Positions 1 through 4,932 are shown, counted from the stretch's first letter. The stretch: DNA of 5,106 nucleotides from an uncultured Thermomicrobiales bacterium (GCA_902806365.1 CADCWJ010000320.1:1-5106), one strand, 5' to 3'. The notes: generated by a model not told the origin, from the letters alone. A program made the numbers and translations.

Positions 1-215
1 CACCGGTGAGCGCGACTCGTGGCCAATCTTGCGAGAATGGTGTGATGTCTGGGGGCTGGCAGGCATCGGATTTGCTTCCGGCAGGGAACCGGTTCACGTA
101 CCAGCCCCGCGACAGGCGGGCCGGGGTGGCGGCCATTTTCCGCTGAAGCTGTCTTCCGGATACGGCTGATCCGATGGCATGAATCCGGCGGGAAATTGTG
201 ACAATTGGGCACGTA
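1..215. other. Left-edge region without a supportable gene
   Basis: I see no confident gene here. Two + strand frames are open from the left edge, one to a TGA at 167-169 and one to a TGA at 143-145. Either could be the tail of a gene that begins outside the window, but neither translation carries a motif I recognise. Short inverted repeats are present: CCCGC/GCGGG at 106-110 and 116-120, and CGGAT/ATCCG at 157-161 and 169-173. A TTTT run lies at 136-139. These could mark the end of an upstream transcript, but none makes a convincing terminator. Confidence 0.35.
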
Positions 216-245
216 TTGACTTGCTGGAAACCCTTGGCCTAGACT
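216..245 (+). promoter_or_regulatory. Candidate housekeeping promoter for the acetyltransferase gene
   Basis: TTGACT at 216-221 (5 of 6 matches to TTGACA) is followed after 18 nt by TAGACT at 240-245 (4 of 6 matches to TATAAT). A start of transcription near 252 would give a leader of about 80 nt before the favoured TTG start at 334. The local sequence is less GC-rich than its surroundings, as expected of a promoter. The call rests on consensus matching only. Confidence 0.45.
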
Positions 246-333
246 CATCAATTGATTGGACTGTACGTGCGATCAATGCGCTCCGGGAGGGTGGCCCCGA
301 GCGCGGACCCCCGCAACGAAAGCCGAGTTCCCC

Positions 334-927
334 TTGATCTTCGCCGATCGTGACCCCGAGCCGCGCAACGACCAGCGGCTCAGCCTCGTGCGGCGCCCAG
401 CGCTGTCGTTCCGGATGCTGACGGCGGAGGATGAGCTGGCCTTCCGGGCCCTGCGCCTCGAAGCGCTGCGGCGTCATCCTGAAGCGTTCGTTCCATCGTA
501 TGAAGAAGAGCGCGGCACCGACCCGGAAGTGATTCCGCCCCGTCTCCGGAGTGACTGGATGACCGGAGGCAACTTCATTCTCGGGGCGTACGCTTTCGGC
601 TGGCTGGCCGGCGCTGTCGGTGTGCGGCGCTGGCCCCGGCGGAAGCAACGGCACAAGGCGACATTGTGGTTGATCTATACCGACCCCGCCCTGCGGGGGC
701 AGGGTGTTGGCCGGAAGCTCCTTGAGCAGGCGATCGACCAGTGCCGGAAGGACCCGGAGTTGGAGTTGCTGCATCTCAGCGTTGGCTCCGAGAGCGAGGC
801 CGCCCGCGTGCTCTACATCAGTCTCGGATTCCAGCCGTATGGAATGGAGCCACAAGCGATGAAGCTTGAGGACCGCTACATCGACGTGGAGCTGATGACA
901 CTGCCGGTCGGTGACAACACCGCCTGA
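334..927 (+). CDS. GNAT-family N-acetyltransferase
   Basis: The predicted product is a cytoplasmic acetyltransferase that moves an acetyl group from acetyl-CoA to an amine; the substrate cannot be read from the sequence. With a TTG start it has 197 residues. A first strand with FRMLTAEDE (about 26-34) leads into the helix LRLEALRRHPEAF, the usual GNAT N-terminus. Motif A, the pyrophosphate-binding loop, is RGQGVG at 121-126. The C-terminal motif is AARVLYISLGF (156-166), whose Tyr161 sits where many GNATs place the general acid. The start is uncertain. An in-frame TTG at 256 would extend the protein to 223 aa, but codon-position bias (GC-rich third and GC-poor second positions) appears only from about 334. 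GTG at 388 gives 179 aa, closer to the minimal domain. No start has a clear Shine-Dalgarno sequence. Its own promoter and terminator suggest a single-gene unit, separate from the cassette downstream. Confidence 0.88.
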   Translation: MIFADRDPEPRNDQRLSLVRRPALSFRMLTAEDELAFRALRLEALRRHPEAFVPSYEEERGTDPEVIPPRLRSDWMTGGNFILGAYAFGWLAGAVGVRRWPRRKQRHKATLWLIYTDPALRGQGVGRKLLEQAIDQCRKDPELELLHLSVGSESEAARVLYISLGFQPYGMEPQAMKLEDRYIDVELMTLPVGDNTA

Positions 928-952
928 CGCGATGCGGTGACCCGCGACCAGA

Positions 953-997
953 GACAACGCCCCCGGCTGCTGCAACTTCCAGCCCGGGGGCGTTGTC
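953..997 (+). terminator. Strong hairpin, probable terminator of the acetyltransferase gene
   Basis: The arm at 953-964 (GACAACGCCCCC) pairs perfectly with 986-997. With one bulged base at 985, a further five pairs form between 965-969 (GGCTG) and 980-984 (CAGCC), closing a 10-nt loop. It begins 25 nt after the stop codon. The run that follows is GTTCGTCC rather than a pure T tract, so termination may be imperfect or factor-assisted. The long GC-rich stem just after a gene makes terminator the best reading. Confidence 0.7.
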
Positions 998-1046
998 GTT
1001 CGTCCCATCGCTTCGCGGGCGGGGTGCCGGAGGCATCTTCGATCGA

Positions 1047-1062
1047 GCCGGGTCGACCCGGC
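1047..1062. promoter_or_regulatory. Perfect 16-bp palindrome, possible operator
   Basis: GCCGGGTCGACCCGGC is an exact inverted repeat with no spacer. It lies 7 nt before the direct-repeat box at 1070 and 50 nt after the acetyltransferase terminator. Such symmetry in an intergenic region suggests a site for a dimeric regulator. No T tract follows, so it is a poor terminator. In GC-rich DNA a chance palindrome is possible. Confidence 0.35.
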
Positions 1063-1069
1063 CGTGTAC

Positions 1070-1098
1070 TCACAGGAAATTCACAGCAAGTTTCAAGG
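1070..1098 (+). promoter_or_regulatory. OmpR/PhoB-type response-regulator box, direct repeats with 11-bp period
   Basis: Two consecutive 11-mers, TCACAGGAAAT (1070-1080) and TCACAGCAAGT (1081-1091), agree at 9 of 11 positions. A third in-phase unit beginning TTCAAGG (1092-1098) is much weaker. Tandem half-sites one helical turn apart are the standard target of winged-helix response regulators; PhoB sites and actinobacterial PHO boxes share this period. The unit closely resembles the TCACAGC-N4-TCACAGC repeat reported for Mycobacterium tuberculosis PhoP. The regulator encoded at 2415-3182 has a similar DNA-binding domain, so autoregulation of the cassette is the natural inference. The site is about 240 nt before the yceI start codon. 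Confidence 0.6.
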
Positions 1099-1124
1099 AT
1101 GCATGGAATCCGTCGCACTATCGT
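1081..1124 (+). promoter_or_regulatory. Candidate activator-dependent promoter of the yceI cassette
   Basis: TGGAAT at 1104-1109 (4 of 6 matches to TATAAT) lies 17 nt after the second TCACAG unit (1081-1086), which would occupy the -35 position. No good -35 hexamer is present, as is usual where a response regulator replaces it. An alternative -10 is TATCGT at 1119-1124. Transcription would start near 1116 or 1131. This is a consensus reading only. Confidence 0.35.
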
Positions 1125-1130
1125 GGGGCG

Positions 1131-1328
1131 TAGGTTGCTCTATCAGGCACGAGGCGTGGCACCCCGTCCGGGCGCCCTGGCCCGCTCCCGCACCAGCCAT
1201 GGAGGATGCCAGCGAGAAGATGGATCGGCCCAGACCAGGTGGTACGCGTCCTTCGATCCGTCGCCCGACGAATCGAGGTTGAACCGCGCACCGCCTCCCC
1301 GACAGACACAATGAAAGGTTTCCGACCC
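1131..1328 (+). other. Probable 5' leader of the yceI transcript, with a hairpin at 1251-1278
   Basis: This stretch of about 200 nt between the control region and the yceI start codon has no recognisable gene. A stem-loop is visible at 1251-1278: TCGAT (1253-1257) pairs with ATCGA (1272-1276), then after one mismatch CGTC (1259-1262) pairs with GACG (1267-1270) around a GCCC tetraloop. Reading frames remain open through the leader into yceI, but the signal peptide and the ribosome-binding site fix the gene start downstream. I do not recognise a known riboswitch. Confidence 0.4.
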
Positions 1329-2078
1329 ATGTACCGCATTCGCTTCTTCCTCGCCGGATTCGCCGCGATCGCGCTCCTGGCGTTCTCGATCGGTGTCGCC
1401 CTCCTGACCTCCGCCGCGGCCCAGGACGCGACGCCCCCGGCGGCCGGCACACCGGCGGGAACTCCGGCAGGGACACCCACGGCCACGCCGGCCGCCGCTC
1501 CGTCGGCGGCGAGCTGCGACACCGAGGCGGCCATTGCCGCGGCACCATCGTCGTATGCGATCGTCAGTGAGGAGTCGGCCGCCCGCTACCGCGCCCAGGA
1601 AGAGCTGGCGTCGATCGGCGCGGCCGAGGCGGTCGGCGAGACCCAGGCGATCATCGGCACGATCCTGCTCGGGGAGGACGGCACGCCCCTGGTCTGCTCG
1701 CGATTCGACGTCGACCTGCGCACGCTCCAGAGTGACGAGGCGCGCCGCGACAATTACCTTTACAACAACACGCTGCAGACCGAGACATTTCCGCTGGCGA
1801 CGTTCGTCGTGGCAAGCATCGAGGGGCTGAACGGCCCGTTGACGGATGGTCAGACGGTGACGATGCAACTGCTCGGTGACATGACGCTGCATGGGGTGAC
1901 CCGGCCGGCAACCTGGGACGCCGAGGTCACGCTGAATGGCGACACGCTCACCGGCACGGCGAGCACTACCTTCCTGATGGCGGATTACGAGATCGAGGAA
2001 CCGGTGGTGGGGCCGGTGGCGTCAGTCGATCAGGAGATCAGGCTCGAGGTCGACATCTCGGCGCGACGGAACGGATAG
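1329..2078 (+). CDS. Secreted YceI-family protein (lipocalin-like, isoprenoid/lipid-binding fold)
   Basis: The product has 249 residues and is predicted to be exported. A signal peptide (Arg3/Arg5, hydrophobic core about 6-27, likely cleavage after AAA at 29-31) is followed by a Thr/Pro/Ala linker (34-58) and a YceI domain from about 76 to 246. Family hallmarks are RFDVDLRTLQSDEARRDNY (125-143), a block around TLQTETFP (148-155), GDMTLHGVTRPATW (183-196) and the final strand IRLEVDIS. Known YceI proteins are eight-stranded barrels that bind long isoprenoid-type lipids, and E. coli YceI is periplasmic and base-induced; the ligand here is unknown. ATG 1329 is favoured because AAAGG (1314-1318) lies 10 nt before it. 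An in-frame ATG at 1311 would add six residues but has no ribosome-binding site. The mature protein has only two cysteines, Cys63 and Cys123. It lies first in the probable cassette, behind the response-regulator box. Confidence 0.9.
   Translation: MYRIRFFLAGFAAIALLAFSIGVALLTSAAAQDATPPAAGTPAGTPAGTPTATPAAAPSAASCDTEAAIAAAPSSYAIVSEESAARYRAQEELASIGAAEAVGETQAIIGTILLGEDGTPLVCSRFDVDLRTLQSDEARRDNYLYNNTLQTETFPLATFVVASIEGLNGPLTDGQTVTMQLLGDMTLHGVTRPATWDAEVTLNGDTLTGTASTTFLMADYEIEEPVVGPVASVDQEIRLEVDISARRNG
1428..1502 (+). repeat. Low-complexity Thr/Pro/Ala linker in the YceI protein
   Basis: These codons give a Thr/Pro/Ala-rich tether including GTPAGTPAGTPTATP, between the signal peptide cleavage site and the folded domain. 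It resembles the flexible or possibly glycosylated spacers common in exported proteins of Thermomicrobia and Actinobacteria. The repeat is at the amino-acid level with varied codons, so it is not a simple microsatellite. Confidence 0.75.
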
Positions 2079-2097
2079 GCCGAGGGCGTCTGATCGT

Positions 2098-2129
2098 GGG
2101 CGCCACGCGGGCACGAGCGCGTGGCGCCC
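2098..2129 (+). terminator. Perfect 12-bp hairpin between yceI and the small membrane gene
   Basis: GGGCGCCACGCG (2098-2109) pairs exactly with 2118-2129 around an 8-nt loop. It lies 20 nt after the yceI stop and 28 nt before the next start codon. No T tract follows, so it is probably a leaky terminator or an mRNA-stabilising 3' structure. Either would make yceI, the exported product, more abundant than the downstream regulatory genes. It is also possible that it truly ends the yceI transcript, but I see no promoter in the remaining 28 nt. Confidence 0.55.
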
Positions 2130-2142
2130 CTCGACGCGGGTT

Positions 2143-2150
2143 GGAGGTGA
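2143..2150 (+). promoter_or_regulatory. Near-perfect ribosome-binding site of the 70-aa membrane protein
   Basis: GGAGGTGA matches the complement of the 16S rRNA 3' end and lies 7 nt before ATG 2158. It is the best ribosome-binding site in the window and strongly supports translation of the small gene. Confidence 0.85.
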
Positions 2151-2157
2151 GCACGGA

Positions 2158-2370
2158 ATGAATCGCGCACGTCGTCATCCGTTCATCAGCATGCTGATTG
2201 CCGGGGTGCTGATCCTCGGCTTCGTGATTGCGGGGTTCGGGATATTCCTCGCCAGCGAGGCGGGCCGATTACCCTGGCAGGAGGAACCGACGCGGCTCGC
2301 GATCACTCCGTTTGCCGACATCCCGGGCTTCAATCAACCGATGGGCACGCCCGCCGGCTCCGGCGCCTGA
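2158..2370 (+). CDS. Small single-pass membrane protein, 70 aa, function unknown
   Basis: I do not recognise a family. A basic N-terminus (Arg3, Arg5, Arg6, His7) precedes one hydrophobic segment (about 9-32), and then a polar tail with Trp40, acidic Glu42/Glu43 and a C-terminal stretch rich in Pro, Gly and Thr. By the positive-inside rule the N-terminus is cytoplasmic and the roughly 38-residue tail is outside. The segment could instead be an uncleaved signal anchor; a cleavable signal is less likely as no clear AxA site follows it. The ribosome-binding site is excellent. The gene sits between yceI and the two-component genes on the same strand, 44 nt before the regulator. That position allows the guess that it modulates the kinase, as small one-helix proteins do in some PhoQ-type systems, but nothing in the sequence proves it. 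Confidence 0.75.
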   Translation: MNRARRHPFISMLIAGVLILGFVIAGFGIFLASEAGRLPWQEEPTRLAITPFADIPGFNQPMGTPAGSGA

Positions 2371-2414
2371 CACCGGCCCGGCGCGATGCCGCACGATGGG
2401 ACCAGAACGCACCA

Positions 2415-3182
2415 ATGGCATCACGAACCTCGCCTCCTTCCTCCGACGCCGGCACCCGTGAGCGGTCGATCCTCATCGTCGAGGATGAAGACCCGATTCG
2501 CGAGCTCGTCGCGACCGCGCTGCGCTTCACCGGGTTCTCGGTCACGGCCAGCGCGTCGGGGCGGGAGGCGTTGGGGGTGGCCCGCAACGGCACGTTCGAC
2601 CTGCTCCTGCTCGATGTCAACCTGCCGGATATCGACGGCTTCACGATCTGCCGCAAGCTGCGGGCAGACGGCAATCAGGTCCCGGTGATCTACCTGACCG
2701 CCCGTGACGACCCGACCGACCTGCGGGCCGGGTTCACCGGCGGCGGGGACGATTACATCACCAAGCCATTCAGCCTGGAGGAGCTGGTGCTCCGGATCGA
2801 GGCGGTGTTGCGCCGCTCGGGCACCGGTGGTGTCGAGCGCACCCGTCTCGTCTGCGACGATCTGGCGCTGGATACCGAATCGTACCGAGTCTGGCGCGGC
2901 GAGGACGAGATCATGCTCTCCCCGACCGAGTTCCGCCTGCTCCGCTACCTGTTGCTGAACCGGGACCGCGTGGTCTCCAAAAACCAGATTCTCGATCACG
3001 TCTGGGATTACGAGTTCGTCGGCGATCCCTCGGCGGTCGAGACCTACATCAGCTACCTGCGGCGCAAGATCGGCGATCGCGATGCGCAACTGATCCGCAC
3101 CGTGCGCGGCTTCGGCTACGCCATCCAGTCCGGTCAGCCGGCCCAACCAACCCAGGCGACGCAGGGCGGCGAGGCGGGGTGA
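2415..3182 (+). CDS. OmpR/PhoB-family response regulator (PhoP-like)
   Basis: This 255-aa cytoplasmic transcription factor should be phosphorylated by the adjacent kinase. The receiver domain (about 18-133) has the acidic pair Glu23-Asp24, phosphoacceptor Asp67 in LLLLDVNLPDIDGF, Thr95, and Lys117 in ITKPFSLEEL; Tyr114 is the usual aromatic switch. The winged-helix DNA-binding domain (about 142-243) has LSPTEFRLLRYLL, VSKNQILDHVW, the recognition helix around AVETYISYLRRKIG and the wing IRTVRGFGYAI. These segments resemble the M. tuberculosis PhoP/TrcR group, whose reported repeat resembles the box at 1070-1091. ATG 2415 is the only plausible start before the receiver fold. Its ribosome-binding site is weak, so it may rely on translation of the preceding gene. 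Residues 1-16 form a short extra polar tail, and a Gln/Pro/Thr-rich tail ends the protein. Its stop codon overlaps a relay mini-ORF leading to the kinase start. Confidence 0.95.
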   Translation: MASRTSPPSSDAGTRERSILIVEDEDPIRELVATALRFTGFSVTASASGREALGVARNGTFDLLLLDVNLPDIDGFTICRKLRADGNQVPVIYLTARDDPTDLRAGFTGGGDDYITKPFSLEELVLRIEAVLRRSGTGGVERTRLVCDDLALDTESYRVWRGEDEIMLSPTEFRLLRYLLLNRDRVVSKNQILDHVWDYEFVGDPSAVETYISYLRRKIGDRDAQLIRTVRGFGYAIQSGQPAQPTQATQGGEAG

Positions 3183-3229
3183 TGCCCGGGCCCCGCCGCC
3201 CGCATGCCTATGGCGGGAGGCCGCCATGA
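3182..3229 (+). other. Fifteen-codon relay ORF bridging regulator and kinase
   Basis: The regulator stop and this ATG overlap as TGATG (3180-3184), and this ORF's stop overlaps the kinase start as ATGA (3226-3229). The peptide would be MPGPRRPHAYGGRPP. The arrangement would let ribosomes terminate and re-initiate through the 43-nt gap, keeping kinase synthesis proportional to regulator synthesis. It is too short and too proline-rich to assume a functional peptide. The overlaps are seen directly; the coupling role is inferred. Confidence 0.4.
3192..3220 (+). promoter_or_regulatory. Kinase ribosome-binding site with a hairpin that could mask it
   Basis: GGGAGG at 3215-3220 lies 5 nt before ATG 3226 and 11 nt before the in-frame ATG 3232; the first is preferred. 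The upstream CCCGCC (3192-3197) can pair with GGCGGG (3212-3217), which would cover half of the ribosome-binding site. Ribosomes translating the end of the regulator or the relay ORF would open this stem. It is a short hairpin, so the effect is a hypothesis. Confidence 0.4.
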
Positions 3230-4674
3230 GCATGCGCACCCGGCTGGCGATCGCGATCGCCAGTGTCCTGCTCGTGACGTTGCTGCTGATGGGCGTGGCC
3301 GTGGTCCGCACCACTCGCGCCCAACTGATTCGCCAGGTCGACAGCCAACTGACCACGTATTATGACCGGATCGAGAAGGATGGGGCATTCGGGGATGACC
3401 GTGGCGACCCGGGCCGCCCCGACGACTCCGACGATGACCCCACCGCCGCATCGGAGAAGCGGGCCTACGCCTATCTCGTCTTCCGCCCGGATGGCACGCT
3501 GGTGGATGACAAGGCGGCCGGATACCCCGGAGACCCGCTTTCCCTGCCCCAGCTTCCAGCCGTTCCCTCGCCCCAACTGAACGAGGTGATCGGCGAGACC
3601 CATACGCGGCGCTCGACCGATGGATCGATCTCGTACCGGGTGCTGATCGAGCGTGGTCCGAACGGCTTCATCCACGTCACGGCTGCCCCACTCTTTGAAG
3701 TGATGGAGGAGATTCGCCAGCTCGTCCAGTCGTTCGTGATCGCCAGCGCGATCGCGCTTGTCACGGCCACGGGCGTCTGCTGGTTTCTGATCCGGCTCGA
3801 GCTTCGCCCGGTCGACCGGATGGTCGACACCGCGGCGGCAATCGCGGGTGGCGATCTCTCCCGCAGGATTCCCGACCCCGACCCGGCGACCGAGCTGGGA
3901 CGGCTCGGCTCGGCGCTTAACGCGATGCTGATCCAGATCGAGCGGGCCGACACCGCCCGCGACGCCAGCGAGCAACGCCTGCGCCGGTTCGTGGCCGACG
4001 CCGCCCACGAGCTGCGCACCCCGCTGACATCCCTGCGGGGATACGCCGAGCTGTTCCGGCAGGGTGCCCTGCCCGATGACGCAGCGGTCAGCAACGCGAT
4101 GCGGCGGATCGAATCGGAGGGGGCGCGAATGGCCCGGCTCGTCGATGAACTGCTGCTGCTGGCCCGGCTAGACCAATCCCAAGGGGTCGAGCGCGCGCCG
4201 GTCGATCTGGTGCCGCTGGTACGGGACGCAACGGAGGATTTTCGGGTCGTCGACCCGGACCGGCCGATGACGACGACGTTCGCCGATTCGGCAGTCGTGC
4301 TTGGCGATCCGCTGCGGCTGCGTCAGGTGATCGACAACTTGCTGGCCAATGTGCGAACGCACACGCCAGCGAACGCCGCGGTGCGCGTCTCGGTGACGAC
4401 GACCCCGGCGAGCGCCTCGATCGTGGTCGCTGACACCGGGCCGGGAATCACCGCCGAGGATCGCGAGCGGCTGTTCGAACGATTTTGGCGGGCCGACCCG
4501 GCGCGCACCCGGAGCCGGGGCGGGACCGGGCTGGGGCTGGCGATCGTCGCCTCGCTGGTCGACGCCCAGGGTGGGACGATCGATGTCCAGAGCGAACCAG
4601 GCGAGGGGGCGACGTTCACGGTGACGTTCCCGATCGCTCCAATGGCCGCCGGCAATGCCAGGCACCGGAGATAG
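3226..4674 (+). CDS. HAMP-containing sensor histidine kinase, partner of the response regulator
   Basis: This 482-aa inner-membrane kinase should autophosphorylate on a histidine and pass the phosphate to Asp67 of the adjacent regulator. Layout: first membrane helix (about 7-27), extracytoplasmic sensor (28-168), second helix (169-189), HAMP linker (about 190-243, with LELRPVDRM), dimerisation domain with the H-box FVADAAHELRTPL and phosphoacceptor His261, then the ATP-binding domain. The latter shows the N-box (DNLLANVRTHTP, Asn371 and Asn375), the G1 box (DTGPGI, Asp403), the F-box (LFERFW, 416-421) and the G2 box (GGTGLGL, 432-438). All catalytic motifs are intact. The sensor region has an acidic cluster (Asp57, 58, 61, 66, 67, 69, 70, 71) and a segment AYLVFRPDGTLVDD that hints at a PAS/CACHE-like fold. 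Length and architecture match mycobacterial PhoR-type kinases. The ligand is unknown. Confidence 0.95.
   Translation: MSMRTRLAIAIASVLLVTLLLMGVAVVRTTRAQLIRQVDSQLTTYYDRIEKDGAFGDDRGDPGRPDDSDDDPTAASEKRAYAYLVFRPDGTLVDDKAAGYPGDPLSLPQLPAVPSPQLNEVIGETHTRRSTDGSISYRVLIERGPNGFIHVTAAPLFEVMEEIRQLVQSFVIASAIALVTATGVCWFLIRLELRPVDRMVDTAAAIAGGDLSRRIPDPDPATELGRLGSALNAMLIQIERADTARDASEQRLRRFVADAAHELRTPLTSLRGYAELFRQGALPDDAAVSNAMRRIESEGARMARLVDELLLLARLDQSQGVERAPVDLVPLVRDATEDFRVVDPDRPMTTTFADSAVVLGDPLRLRQVIDNLLANVRTHTPANAAVRVSVTTTPASASIVVADTGPGITAEDRERLFERFWRADPARTRSRGGTGLGLAIVASLVDAQGGTIDVQSEPGEGATFTVTFPIAPMAAGNARHRR
3244..3263. repeat. Perfect 20-bp palindrome inside the kinase gene
   Basis: CTGGCGATCGCGATCGCCAG reads identically on both strands. 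It encodes Leu-Ala-Ile-Ala-Ile-Ala at the start of the first membrane helix, and alternating Ala/Ile codons GCG/ATC readily create it. GATCGC words recur elsewhere, including in the second membrane helix near 3738-3760. A role in mRNA structure near the start codon or as a protein-binding site is possible but not shown. Confidence 0.5.
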
Positions 4675-4708
4675 GGCATCCATGCCCTACTTCCTGAGCG
4701 CTTGCTCA
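4672..4708 (+). terminator. Tandem hairpins at the kinase stop codon, possible terminator
   Basis: TAGGGCA (4672-4678) pairs with TGCCCTA (4683-4689) around a 4-nt loop, and the first arm begins with the kinase stop codon itself. A second hairpin, TGAGC/GCTCA with loop GCTT, occupies 4695-4708. Only short T-containing runs follow (TTCC, then ATTGTCG). Position at the end of the cassette suggests transcript end or 3' protection. The lack of a T tract keeps confidence moderate. Confidence 0.45.
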
Positions 4709-4801
4709 TTGTCGCTCGATTGTTGGCACACTGACTGCCTCTCAATTTTTCGACTTTCCCTTTGGAAAGTGGCATCGTCCTGGCAGGTAGGAGCGAGATC
4801 C

Positions 4802-4831
4802 ATGTATCTCACCGACGGCAACCTTCGGTAG
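4802..4831 (+). other. Nine-codon mini-ORF with a good ribosome-binding site
   Basis: ATG 4802 opens a reading frame for MYLTDGNLR followed by TAG. TAGGAG at 4788-4793 lies 8 nt upstream, an ideal spacing. The same frame then stays open to the right edge. It could be a leader peptide for the gene beyond the edge, the broken start of a decayed gene interrupted by the TAG, or chance. The sequence alone does not decide between these. Confidence 0.3.
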
Positions 4832-4932
4832 CCGCTGCGTGCTGACACTTCAGGTCCAGGCGTTGCCAAGATGCTGCAGCAGGCGATCGGCGGAGATGCG
4901 TCCGTGTCGAGGTCACCGTCCGCGCTCGCGAA

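Noticed and set aside
94..1008. A 304-aa minus-strand open frame opposite the acetyltransferase
   Set aside because: It covers a gene with clear GNAT motifs on the + strand and runs across that gene's promoter and terminator. Its translation shows no recognisable domain. Long antisense frames are expected in high-GC DNA.
1206..1328. Upstream extension of the YceI protein to a start at 1206
   Set aside because: The added 41 residues would place charged sequence before an evident signal peptide, and the start at 1329 has a ribosome-binding site at proper distance.
2421..3356. A 311-aa minus-strand open frame opposite the response regulator
   Set aside because: It mirrors the regulator, whose receiver and winged-helix motifs are unambiguous, and has no domain or plausible ribosome-binding context of its own.
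3208..4094. Minus-strand open frames of 266 and 207 aa opposite the kinase
   Set aside because: Both are shadows of the kinase coding frame; the translations have skewed composition and no motifs.
4753..4770. Hairpin next to a TTTTT run read as a terminator
   Set aside because: On the + strand the T run precedes the stem instead of following it, and on the minus strand the stem is followed by an A run. Neither orientation gives a standard intrinsic terminator.
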